Below are positions 21,152-32,851 of a DNA stretch of 34,662 nt, one piece after another. The DNA lies in NCBI GenBank assembly GCA_010015675.1, contig ML977020.1, forward strand, positions 171,929 through 206,590, written 5' to 3'. Each line of letters starts with the position of its first letter. Position 1 is the first letter of the stretch. This DNA is from Byssothecium circinans. Taxonomy: Eukaryota > Ascomycota > Dothideomycetes > Pleosporales > Massarinaceae. The notes beneath the pieces were generated by a model. The model saw only the letters and a list, made by a program, of their open reading frames with translations. It had not been told where the DNA came from and ran no database searches. Position numbers and translations under genes: made by a program.

Positions 21152-23092
21152 ATGAGCTCGATCACGGCAAACACTGCCTTGGGCAGCTCTCCGCCAGCGC
21201 CAGAGAAAGTTGATCTCCCCCACGATGCAGAGGCCAGTAGTCTCCCAAACGCAGAAAACCATCCAGCTCCATATGAGGACGGAAGCGGAACCATATATCT
21301 TACTGGTTTACGTTTTTGGCTTGTGATTACAGCGTGAGTATGGCCTGTAACTTGGTTCCAAATGGCACTGATAGCTTTTAGACTTGCTGTATCCCTGTTT
21401 CTCACCAACCTCGAGATCCCGATTGTGACGACGTCATTGATAGCCATCACCAATGACTTGGGCGAATTCAACAATGTTGGTTGGGTTATTTCGAGCTATC
21501 TTCTAGATTACGTGGGTGTGCTTGTGATATTTGCAAAGCTGAGCGACATCTTTGGCCGAAAGCTTCTACTGAGCCTCTCGATTTCTACCTTTATCATTTT
21601 CTCCGCAGGATGCGGCGCTGCTCAAACATTGACGCAACTGTAAGCTGGCTTGTCATCAGCCACGATCATTTGCTAAGTTTGACCTAGGATCATACTTCGG
21701 GCTTTTCAAGGCGTTGGTGGCGCCGGATGCTTCTCACTTGCGACCGCGATGATGACAGAGCTCGTACCGCCGGAGAAGTACGCCAAATATGTCGCCAATC
21801 TCAGTACCGTGTACGCACTTTCACTCTTGTGTGGGCCTATCCTTGGAGGAGCTATAAGCTCTCGAGCATCATGGCGCTGGGTGTTCCTTATAAAGTATGC
21901 AACAGGAGATTTGTTCAGGTAGAATGAGGCACTGATACGGAGCAGTGTACCGGCAGCTGCTCCTGCACAGGCATTGGCCATATTCGCACTTCCAAGCAAT
22001 TTTCCCTACCACGGCCAGGCTGATCGACCGCGGAGAACCTTCAAAAGCCTTATCACGAAGCAGACGACGGAGAAGCTTGATTTCCTTGGTGCAACACTGC
22101 TTCTTCTCGCATCGCTGTCCCTCACTGCAGCATTCGAGGAAGCGGGTTCGCATTTTCCCTGGAAGTCAGCATACGTCATTACACTCCTGACAGTCTCTGG
22201 TCTTCTATGGATCGTTCTTATTGTATGGGAGCGGTATGTTACAAAAAGGGCCACCCCTATTGAGCCAGTGCTTCCTTGGCGCTTCATGACAGATCGTGCA
22301 ATGCTAAGCCTGCTCCTGTAAGTATTTCCATCTAAAGCAGTCAGGCACGATGCTGAAATTCACAGAAATGCGGTATTTCTAGGAGGACCGTGGTTCGTCG
22401 CAGTCTTTCAGCTACCGCAAAGATTCCAACTTGTTCATGGGTCTTCGGGCCTAAAAGCAGGTATTCAGACGATGCCGTTCACGTTTGCCGCTCCCATTGG
22501 TTCTGCATTCTCCTCTATATGGGCCAAGAAGTTCAAGACCCCGGCAATATTCATCGTTCTTGTGGCGGGAATGCTGCAAACAGTTGGCTTCGCGTTGTTG
22601 GCTTCTTTGCCCGCAACCTCTCAAGTTGTGTCGCGCGCTTACGGATTTCAGGTCATCGCAGGATTTGGCTGTGGTATTAACATTTCCACCCTAATTTTGA
22701 TAGTACCATTCTTGGTGGAATACCGCGATAAAGGTAAGCCAGCTCCACCCTTCCTGACTAGAGTGATCTAACGAGTGTGACTAGCTGTGGGTATGGCAGC
22801 AGATTCGCAACTGAGAGTCATGGGCGGAGCGATTGTGCTCGCGATTGCCACTTCCGTTTTCAACAGCTACACGCGTCCTAGAATTGCGGAGTTCAGACAG
22901 GCGGCTCATGTCACTGGCAGTTCCATAACATCTGAACAGCTGCTGACACTGGTCGATGGACAGGGCCAGGAGCATGTTAAGAGTATCTTGGCGCACGGTT
23001 ATAATTTGCAAATGTATGTATTGTGTGCCTTTGCCGCTGCACAAATGCCTGCGGCCTTGCTTCTTTGGAGGAAAAAGCAACTTCTCGTGTAA
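21152..23092 (+). CDS. Major facilitator superfamily transporter (DHA1/DHA2-like drug or metabolite exporter)
   Basis: Multi-pass plasma-membrane transporter, probably an efflux pump of the fungal multidrug/metabolite type. Exons deduced: 21152-21333, 21382-21639, 21688-21894, 21946-22317, 22366-22733, 22785-23092; introns of 48-51 bases, all GT..AG and in frame. Product 564 residues. Visible: hydrophilic N-terminus rich in Pro/Glu, TM1 at RFWLVITALAVSLFLTNLEI, WVISSYLLDYVGVLVIFAKL, motif A (GKLSDxxGRK type) as AKLSDIFGRKLLL, QGVGGAGCFSLAT (TM4), motif C-like LSLLCGPILGGAIS, WRWVFLINVPAAAPA and later helices such as GFGCGINISTLILIVP. No lesion found. It is the only intact transporter here and the likely exporter for products of the neighbouring oxidoreductases (inference from proximity). 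Confidence 0.93.
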
Positions 23093-23282
23093 AGTTCCAG
23101 AGGATAGGGGGCCCGAGCTTTATCATGTCATTCATCATTGTATTATCATTCTATGTCGATCACTTTCTTCCATGTGAGTTGTGAATGCATAAATTTATCA
23201 CCTTCGCAGTCGCGCAGAGTCCTCAGTTTGCCGCACCTCGATGATTCAAAGTCTTCGGATGCAGTGAATCCTTCGACACATG

Positions 23283-24781
23283 TCACACATCCCGAGCACG
23301 TTCGATAGTCCGGCGAATCGCTCTAACGGCCTCGACAACTCCATCGTCAGATCGAGCACCAGGAACAGTGTGGCCAAGCTCGTGCACGTATTCCTCCACA
23401 GATGAAGTTGAGCATATTACCCGCGATACTTCGCCGAAGCCTGGATGCACATCATCTTTCCTAGCCCAAATATGGGCCGTTGGGAAGGTAACGGCACGGT
23501 CGCCACTAGCGAGATCCAATTTGCGCAACACCCCATCATGTAGTAATGTGGCATCAAATGCAGCTCCCGCGCAGAAAAATATACCACACTTGAAATGGAA
23601 CGGGCTTGACCCTTGGTCTCTCAACAGTCGCTCATGCATCGAAAGGAGCGAAAGCGCAACTGCAGCGCCCTCCGAAAACCCTATAACTCCATTAAAGGGA
23701 GCCTCAATTTTGATCATCGATACCAGATCGGCATATAGTCTCTGTGCTGAGTCCACATTCCGAAAAACATAGGAACCCTTCATCCGATTCTGTGAGGTTT
23801 TTGATGCCTTCAAATGCTCACGTCGTCAATTTCTGCACTACCAATTGTGGCCTGAGCACATACCGGGCGCAGCAGGCACAGGAACGGACCCATCCACAAA
23901 GACATACTCATGGTTATCGCCCAGGGATTGCCTGATCCTTGCTGGTCCGGAGTTAGACTCAAGATACCTAGAGGGTACCGCACAGGCCAACCGCTAGTGG
24001 TTGAATTAAATCTACAGTATTTATAGCATAATGACAAGCCTTGAATTATTGTGAGGTCGAGATAGTTACTCCTATATTTTAGCCCTAAGATAATTTAACC
24101 TTGAAATGCTTTTGACATGCTTCTAACATAGTATTGATGTTAACATATACACTTACTAGCCTACCGTTTAGGAAGGAGCTATGATGGGCACTTGCTATTA
24201 ATATTTATTAACGTTCACTACCTTACCATCCTTAGCGCACAACTATAGACTCTCTAGAGTGGTGTGGGGACATTGCTTTAGTAGGATGTTAATACGCTGA
24301 GCATTTCTGCATGATATGCAGCACTATAGTGTTGATTACCACCTTATACGGCTACTACCGAGCCTTACTAAGGCTTATTGAACACTAAAGGATATATTAT
24401 AACATATATTAGGTTTAAAATAAGTTACTGTAAAGACATGCTATAGTTGAGATATCACCAATAGCGTGTTAATACTATGTCATGATTAACACTATGTTAG
24501 GATAGAGATATATTAAGCCCTGAAATATGACACTTTATACTATATGTTTATAAGCTTTTAAATTTGTGAAAGGATTGCTACACTATTTTAAAACTAGAGA
24601 CTATTTCAACACTAATTCAACTACTTGTGCTTGCCTCCTATAGGTAGTGGCAGTGGGATGCCTCGCACATGTATGAACTTCGAAGATCTAGGACGCTGTC
24701 AGACTTGCGACACAACCGTGAACAAAGGACCGAATATACCTTTCCATTGGTTCCCATTCCATGCAAGCACAGAAAACGCAT
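23283..24781 (-). pseudogene. FSH1-type serine hydrolase, frameshifted, with a transposon in intron 2
   Basis: Alpha/beta hydrolase of the fungal FSH1 family (small esterases, some acting in polyketide pathways). Exons deduced: 24781-24740 (MRFLCLHGMGTNGK), 24687-24669 (IFEVHT), 23941-23864 (RIRQSLGDNHEYVFVDG, PVPAAPG) and 23807-23283. Intron 2 spans 727 bases, but removing the 678-base element at 23967-24644 plus one TA leaves a normal 47-base intron (GTGCGA..CTAAC..CAG). Exon 4 begins in frame (IKNLTESDEGFLCF) and then needs a one-base shift at the A5 run 23763-23767 to continue as VDSAQRLYADLVSM. Catalytic residues are still present: Ser in GFSEGAA, Asp in IWARKDDVHP, His in ELGHTVPG. The frameshift makes the product non-functional unless that run is a sequencing error. 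Confidence 0.8.
23967..24644. mobile_element. 678-base TA-flanked inverted-repeat element (MITE-like)
   Basis: An AT-rich block without coding capacity. Its ends are imperfect inverted repeats: the left begins CCTAGAGGGTACCGCACAGG and reaches GGTTGAATTA, and the right read in reverse begins CCTATAGGAGGCAAGCACAA and reaches AGTTGAATTA. Both are flanked by TA (23965-23966, 24645-24646), as after insertion of a Tc1/mariner-type element. Excision in thought restores a canonical short intron of the FSH1 gene, which supports these boundaries independently. The interior is TA-rich, consistent with RIP. No transposase is encoded. Confidence 0.75.
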
Positions 24782-25218
24782 TGTGAAGGGTGTTACGAGA
24801 AGTATATGCGGCTGTAAGCGGTTCCGTGGATACAAGCAACGCTGTGTGTAGAGTGCCGAGGATGGAGGAAGGGCGATCCGGGGCTTCTTCATCAAGACTG
24901 CCAAATTCAAAAGCCCCATCTCTCTACAGCTCGACGCAAACGATGAGAGCTCTGTCGAAACGATCACCAGTTTGCGTTCCTTGCGCAAGCCAAACGAGAA
25001 GGATTCGAAGTGGTTTGAGGTCTGAATATCCACTCAAACTGAGCGTTCGTGGAAAGAATGCTTTCGCTGCACAATCCAAGTCCAGTATGAGGACGCCAAA
25101 AGACTGCTTGGTGTCTGTCAAGAAATCGACTTACAGAGAAAACCGCATCAACTACCTACAAGCAGGCTTTGGATAGTTTCACTAGGCCGTTAGCCGCGCA
25201 GTCCTTCTACAGATATTG
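24782..25218. other. Unassigned stretch
   Basis: Open frames occur on both strands (plus 24790-25176, minus 24924-25121). The minus one has a protein-like composition (VLILDLDCAAKAFFP, SDLKPLRILLVWLAQ) but matches no family I know, and no exon partner is visible. It may be a fragment of a decayed gene. Confidence 0.3.
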
Positions 25219-25327
25219 TAGCTGGAGTTGCGGCCATCGCGAGTTGGATGGAGGGCCATGAGGGCTAAGTTTGTAGCAGTTATTACTAATATCTAGCTTC
25301 ACACGAGTTTAGTTACGTAGTTAGTTA
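25219..25327 (+). repeat. Dispersed 108-base repeat, copy 2
   Basis: Same orientation as the copy at 16608-16715. It has one extra T in GAGTTGGATGG. The end reads TTAGTTACGTAGTTAGTTA where copy 1 has TTGGTCACGTGGTCAGTTA, all four changes being RIP-type transitions. Sequences outside the repeat do not match between the two sites. Confidence 0.9.
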
Positions 25328-25556
25328 TTAACGCCCGGGGTTTTGCTCTATTAGATCGCAGTATGAACTGGTTAGTCTCAATGTAGTCACCACATGTGCA
25401 CGTGAAAGAACATCGACTGGTCTGAGAATATATCCTATGAAGCACACATTTGTGATATGCAAACCGCGCCGCTCATTATAGCGGCCTCCCCCAGCATGGG
25501 TTGTAGTCCCAGAGGTATTGGCGTGATTACTCAAATAACCATGCGTGTCAGCTCCT

Positions 25557-27448
<1,892 letters not shown>

Positions 27449-27777
27449 TTTAGGGAAATGAGGAAAGAATGTTCTTGATGAGTGGGAAATTCATCGTGGT
27501 GTCAGGTACTCGTCGTCGTTCGAGACGAGGGGAAAAATGTTCGACTGTGCCGCATCAATGCAGTTTCCCCAGCGCCTAACATGGCTCCGCGCGTATCACA
27601 CGTATTTTGCCTGCAGCCGTCCAATCGGGGATTTTCCTAACATGCTTTTCGCTGCAGCATGGAGGCGGCACAGTATTCTCGTGGGTATCACAAAAAAATT
27701 GATAGATGAACCTTCCGGTTTCTAAATCGTCTCTCTTGTTGGCCTATCTGCCATCAACTTCACACCCTTTCTTTCTG
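27449..27777. promoter_or_regulatory. Shared upstream region of two divergent genes
   Basis: About 330 bases between the divergent starts of the GH47 gene (27448, minus) and the surface-protein gene (27778, plus). It must carry both promoters. No specific binding site can be named. Confidence 0.4.
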
Positions 27778-28818
27778 ATGTCTATTCCAGCAGAAACCAA
27801 CAGTGGTGAAGTGACTTCCTGGATCCCTCTTTCAAGTGTCTATACACCATCAGCAGGCTGCGAGTCCATCTTTCGACTCAATGGACCCAGTCTAGTAGCG
27901 TTTGATCCAGGCTATGGGCTTGACATCAACACCGCAGTCAAATGCGCACCCTCTGCTGTGACTACATGGTGGGAGCAAGCGCGATTGGGTGTTAGAGGCT
28001 GAATACTCAGAGCAGTATGGGTATCGCCTCCAACATGTCCGGATTTGTGGACGACTGTTGCAGCCTTTACGAAAGACACCTCCACAACACAGATCATGTG
28101 TTGCCCCTCGTAAGCCAGTATTTCTCTCTTGACCCCTGTTCAATAGCTGATTAGAATTCACAGAGGCTACTCCAACCAGCGTGCTACGAGTGGCCCCGTA
28201 AACGGCAATTGCGTCTCCGACATCTCCAACGGCATGGTCTTGACCTACGCCTCCACCGCCCAGACCGCGTCCACAGATTGGGTTACAGCAACGACAACTA
28301 TGTCCGCTTCATCAAGCGTTGGAGCTATCGCCGTAGTAGGCTACAACGTCGCCCGTACACCGTCGTCCTCCACAAGTCCATCGGCCTTGAGACCAACAAC
28401 CTCTCCGTCTACATCTCTATCTCCAAGCTCTTCGATGGCATCTACAAGCTCTTCGGCCGCATCTTCGGCTCCAACGTCTTCGACTGGTGTCCGCTCTGGG
28501 ACAGAAGGCGGTATGTCCACAGGCATAAAAGTAGGAATCGGGCTGGGCGTGACTCTGGGGGTGATCGGGATTGTTGCGCTGGTCTTCGCAATGATAATAC
28601 TTCGGCGTCGAAGGGAAAAAGGGTCACATGGCTCTGACACAGCAGTACCTGTACTGACATCTGAGAGTGGGAGCAGGGACAAATCTATCAGCGCATTCCA
28701 TCAGGATCCTCGGGAATACCAGCATCCTGTTGACGAGCTTTATACCCACTCTCAACCTTCCGAACTGCCGCCTGGAGAGGCGCGCTCCCCGGTGGAGATG
28801 GAAAGTCAAGGCCGGTAG
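27778..28818 (+). pseudogene. Ser/Thr-rich single-pass surface protein with in-frame TGA
   Basis: Fungal membrane protein of a common uncharacterised design: a Cys-containing extracellular part, Ser/Thr-rich stalk, one TM helix and a cytoplasmic tail. Two exons, 27778-28109 and 28164-28818 (intron of 54 bases, GTAAGC..CAG), give 328 codons plus stop in one frame. An upstream in-frame ATG at 27706 is possible. Visible: WIPLSSVYTPSAGCESIFRL, TCPDLWTTVAAFTKDTSTTQ, IMCCPS joined across the intron to GYSNQRATSGPVNGNCVSD, a long Ser/Thr/Pro stalk (28340-28500), TM GIGLGVTLGVIGIVALVFAM and the stop-transfer RRRREK. TGA at 28000-28002 interrupts the first exon after EQARLGVRG, while similarity resumes in the same frame with SPPTCPDLW. 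It is either a nonsense allele or an exon boundary I did not find. Confidence 0.65.
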
Positions 28819-30206
28819 GGTGTTGCCTTCTCTTGGAAATTGATGGGAAGGATATTGTAATCTATTAATGGCATGTTGGACCAAATCTGTGCTGGCATTT
28901 TTAGTTCAACTCATTCTCTGTAAACCACTTCCCTTTCATTTTCTCATGTAATGTACAGCATATCGTCTCCATACGAGATACCATATACAATACTTCCAAG
29001 GTTATTCCCACTGGTGCAGCCTGTCCATTAGCTCACAGCTATAAAGCGTGCCCCTTTTCGGATCCAATAGCACAGGCTGGTTAGCGTTAGGAGAATCAAG
29101 TTACCGCCCGAGCCTCTGCCGCCGCGCTTGTCGGGTAAAAATGGTGGTTCGTATTGGTGGATAAGCGAACAGGAGGGGAGCGCTACCTAGGTATGTGTGG
29201 GATGACTTTTGCCCTGACAACATCGACCTACTGCTATATGCAGGTTTGCCTTTCAATATGGTCATTTTGCGGGAGGGTCCAAACGGCATATTCAACGATC
29301 TTCACCTCACTGGCTTTAGAGCGAATTTGACTCGCATCGTCGTAGATACCAAGTCCGACTCGGATGATGCAACTGAGGGGACAATGGAGCTGTAGTGCAT
29401 GAAGAGGTCAAGATTTTACCTTTAAAGAAACATATCCTAAGTCGCAGGTCTATGGCACTACGTAGATACATGTTTAGATATTCAAGTCTGAAGATCAGAA
29501 CAAATGACTACGCGCTGCTTGTTATATCTAGTCAGTAATGAACGCTTTTTTCCTCGGTGCATGCTACCATCTTATCGAATAATGGGGATTGAAAGGGTGG
29601 GGCGGTATAATTATTGTTAATTATGAAAGCGACCGAACGGCTCATGGCACTAACAATAGCCTAGAGCCGCCTAGTTATGGTTATGCCGCACCAAATTCAC
29701 GTTTTTGCAGGTCGCGCTTAATTTCATCAAGTGACAACGCTTCCCATTCCTTACTTCTTTTCCATTAAATCGTCTGTATAAAGTAGACGATGGAGGGAGC
29801 ATACGTTTTGCACACGGAGGCTGGCAGCTCGGAATATTGCAATGATCAGACTGACAGCTCAACCGAACTATTCTGACAAGGTCAACCCAAAAACTATGGT
29901 GATATAACACCTTCCATTTATTTCCTTTGTTGATCAGGCAGTTAGGAAAGGGATGAGCAAGGGGTCTCATGGTTAGCCCTGAAATAGAGAAAGTGTGGTG
30001 CTGCAAGATGCATATAGCGCACAGTAACGACTCATACATCCAGGGTATGTAGCCATAATATAACACACATGCATGCGCACACACACACACGTGAAGGACC
30101 GTATTTGAGGTTGATGAGAAGGAGAAGGGAGAAGTGACTTGCTCCTCTTCCGGGACTCCGTTCTGACCCCGCCCCGGTATAAAATGCATATAGCTATAAT
30201 TAAACC
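28819..30206. other. Intergenic, no gene supported
   Basis: About 1.4 kb between the surface-protein gene and the DUF6601 gene. Frames at 29195-29395 (plus) and 29671-30189 (minus) lack recognisable domains. A CA-repeat lies at 30062-30092. Confidence 0.45.
30062..30092 (+). repeat. CA/GT microsatellite
   Basis: Two runs of CA repeats separated by CATGCATGCG, about 115 bases downstream of the DUF6601 stop codon. It is likely to vary in length between strains. Confidence 0.8.
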
Positions 30207-31175
30207 CTAGACCTTATTACGCTCTTTCTGTCTTACAGCTCGTATTGCATAAATCCATTCATGTGCAATCATAACGACAAGCATGCTAGTAAAGAAAAGA
30301 GAAAAGAGAAAGAGCACTACGAGACAGATAGCACTAAAGTATCGAGCTATGTACCCCATAACGCTCCACTTCGCCTTAATAAGAGACTCTGCCGCTAGTT
30401 CCACCTGCAGAGAACCTAACAGGAGAGACAAGATGGCAAAAACGAACAGGACATGACCGTAAAAGCGGTTAAAGTATGTGCTGTACTGCGGCCGGCCCCA
30501 CTCGTATCGCCACCGATTCAGGAAGAACTTGGCGTAGAAGTTCAGCCTCGTGAGCCGTATCTCTCCGTAGTGGTATCGTGGCGAGACCTCCCAGTCACGA
30601 ATGAACTGTGCTTGGCTAATGAATCTGGAGAAGTCTTCCCAGCTAATATTCCGTGGCAAGAGCCCCGCCGACTGCGCCATGTCGAAATCAGATTCGTACT
30701 TGATCAGGTAATAATACGTGCGTAGAAGGCCTTTGGCTGCCTGCACGAGCTTCTCGCGGCGCTCGCTCAGTGGTGAAGAGGTCGAGACCAGGAAGCTTCC
30801 CCAGAAAGCGTGAGAGAGGAGGTATTTCGGTAGTGGTTTGATGAAGATTTGCGAGTGCTTCCAGGTCAGGTGGAGGCGTGAGTACTCGCAGATGACAACT
30901 TCCCGGGCCTTGACTTTCTGGTAGTGAAGTGGGTTGATATTGCCACTAGAGTAGGTGCTCATCATCCAAAGCCGCGGCGCTATGCTGTCCAGTTCTGGGG
31001 TAGTCAAGTCCCATAACAGGAAGTCCTCAAGGCCTTGAGTGTCACTGAGCTGTCTTGTTGGGTATCCAGGCAGCCTCGCATCATCTGAAGTTGTCGTTCC
31101 TGATTCCATAGAGGCTTGTGGAAAACCTATGTCGAGATCATCGAGTAGCTGATGCTGTTTGTCGAACGGAATCAT
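30207..31175 (-). CDS. DUF6601 fungal integral membrane protein
   Basis: Single-exon gene of 322 residues matching the uncharacterised fungal DUF6601 family (assignment from memory). Visible: LEDFLLWDLTTPELDSIAPR, LWMMSTYSSGNINPLHYQKV, REVVICEYSRLHLTWKH, IFIKPLPKYLLSHAFW, LLRTYYYLIKYESDFDMAQ, ISWEDFSRFI, RYHYGEIRLTRLNF and two C-terminal hydrophobic helices (HVLFVFAILSLLLGSLQVEL, AICLVVLFLFSLFFTSMLVV). The length is typical and no lesion is seen. The large N-terminal part should be cytosolic with the C-terminal hairpin in the membrane; the function is unknown. Confidence 0.85.
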   Translation of the reverse strand: MIPFDKQHQLLDDLDIGFPQASMESGTTTSDDARLPGYPTRQLSDTQGLEDFLLWDLTTPELDSIAPRLWMMSTYSSGNINPLHYQKVKAREVVICEYSRLHLTWKHSQIFIKPLPKYLLSHAFWGSFLVSTSSPLSERREKLVQAAKGLLRTYYYLIKYESDFDMAQSAGLLPRNISWEDFSRFISQAQFIRDWEVSPRYHYGEIRLTRLNFYAKFFLNRWRYEWGRPQYSTYFNRFYGHVLFVFAILSLLLGSLQVELAAESLIKAKWSVMGYIARYFSAICLVVLFLFSLFFTSMLVVMIAHEWIYAIRAVRQKERNKV

Positions 31176-31697
31176 TTCGAGATGTCACTTGATCGGAATC
31201 CGAAGTCTAGAAAGCAAAGGACTAGTAACTCTAGTTGAATATGCCTGGAGGCGGTAGAATCGAGTTTGGGGAGGAGAGGAACACAAAATTTAAGTTGGCG
31301 TCCAAGCCGTCCACAAGGCTGAATTCTTTCCGTGCGACCTGCCGGCCCCGTTGTCATGATCCAATTGGCCGAGGGTCCGTGCTCTGCATCGCGGCTTCGC
31401 TCTTTTTAGCTGTAGGCAAACGAAAGTGGGGTTCATTAGGCAGCGGCGACTCTACCATTCCTAGAGATTCTGCCTTCCACTCCAATGTGACCGGCGCTTC
31501 ATTTGAGGAACTAAATACTGCCGTGCACTTAACGTAAGGTGCCTCATGGTGAGTTTCGAGCACAACCGCGATCTTTGGCGTGCGGCTAATTAGTCCAAGG
31601 CTTACTGCGCTGTTGACGACGATGACCTCGGCATCAATCTTCTCCAAGATGTCTACAATAACCATAGGCGTGCTTGGGAATCCATCGACGAAAATAA

Positions 31698-32710
31698 TGT
31701 CGCTTCCCAGACAATATACCCTGTAGAGTATGTAACTTGCTACACGTTGGGTCGGTTGTCAAACTCATTCCGGCTCTCAGTCTCGTAGCAATCCATGGCA
31801 TCGGCGCTCACCCCCTCCATACCTGGACATATTGGAATCCCGACACGAACACTACTGTGAATTGGTTGAAAGACGGAAACATGCTGCATCAAGACCTACC
31901 TCAGACACGTATCATGGTCTTTGGCTATCGCTCAGACTGGAAAGGTAATCAAGCGCTCGACGTTAACGTCTCAGAAGTTGCAAAGCAACTTCTCGAATAT
32001 CTAACAAGGGCTCGAAAGGTAGACGGCTCGACAAACGTTGGAATAAATATGGCTGATTGTTACAGGGCTTAGAAAATCGACCCATCGCGTTTGTGGCCCA
32101 CTGTGCTGGAGGATTGGTTTTGATACGTGTAAGTGAAAAAGGGTTTTTGCGCCAACACCGCTGATGCAAAGGGAGGCTCTCTACTTAGCATATCAGGCCG
32201 AGCTGGGCGAGGACAAGTATCGCGGCATATTCAGCTGTACCATTGGTGTGATTTTTCTCGGGACACCGTTCCGCGGAGCGCACGGAGCTCTGGCCGATGG
32301 TCAGATCCTCAAAGCTGCCCAGGAGAAAATTGACGCCATGGAAAATGAGGACGAAAAGTACGAAGCACAGACCGTCAAGCGCATACTCGAAATCTTGGAG
32401 CCTGGCAATGAAGCCCTCTTCAACCTTCTAGAGGACTTCCTGGCTATTGACCATGCTCTAATGCCATCGATAATTTGCTTCTATGAGACTCGGCCTGCCA
32501 ATGTTTGGAAGATTGCCAACCAGAACAGGAAGAAGGTGCGCAAAGTATGGCCCGATTTCCTGGAATTAACTGACATAATCATCCTATATCAAGGAGATAC
32601 TCGTTCCACGATCCTGCGCTACGCTTGACCGCCTGCCGGCTCTAATGGTGGAGACGGATCACTTCGGCATGAACAAATTCAAAGACCGAGGGATGGCAGC
32701 CTACCGCTAA
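31698..32710 (+). CDS. SesB-like alpha/beta hydrolase with Cys nucleophile (5' end unresolved)
   Basis: Alpha/beta hydrolase of the type found alone or at the N-terminus of fungal NLR proteins involved in non-self recognition (SesB/DUF676-like). Exons deduced: up to 32018, 32066-32128, 32176-32544, 32594-32710; introns of 47, 47 and 49 bases. Intron 3 (GTATGG..CTGAC..AAG) is needed to reach the conserved end. Visible: SLVAIHGIGAHPLHTWTYW (oxyanion side), NWLKDGNMLHQDLPQTRIM, RPIAFVAHCAGGLVLIRALY, GVIFLGTPFRGAHGAL and VETDHFGMNKF with the catalytic His. The elbow has Cys (AHCAGG) where Ser is standard. The frame is open back to 31698 without an ATG, so an upstream start exon is missing or was lost; an acceptor at about 31778 would fit. 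About 276 residues are secure. No NACHT domain follows. Confidence 0.7.
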
Positions 32711-32851
32711 TTCAAATGCAGCGTCGGTTGGACGGCAGTGCACTACGTCTTGATATAGGTAAGTATTTTTTTTATTTTTTTTCATTTACCTTGATCATCG
32801 CACACTATACGCAAGACTAGAGATAGATTTAGTAACTGTTATATTCATTAG

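Noticed and set aside
24790..25176. 128-codon plus-strand frame as a gene
   Set aside because: It has no family similarity, is very rich in Ser and Arg as in antisense translations, and overlaps a minus-strand frame of equal quality.
29195..29395. 66-codon plus-strand frame as a small gene
   Set aside because: It has no similarity, no clear start context, and no splice partners.
30062..30092. CA repeat as a regulatory or CRISPR-like array
   Set aside because: It is a simple dinucleotide microsatellite without spacers; CRISPR is not expected in a fungal nuclear genome.
29671..30189. 172-codon minus-strand frame as a gene
   Set aside because: It translates the CA microsatellite into a Cys/Val/His-rich stretch and has no domain; it is probably 3' UTR or intergenic.
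31354..31665. 103-codon minus-strand frame (VIVDILEKIDAEVIVVNSAV) between DUF6601 and the hydrolase
   Set aside because: It looks partly protein-like but has no recognised family, no exon partners, and overlaps the probable 5' region of the hydrolase on the other strand.
32545..32640. Apparent frameshift near the end of the SesB-like hydrolase
   Set aside because: A 49-base intron at 32545-32593 with a CTGAC branch site restores the conserved DHFGMNKF end in frame.
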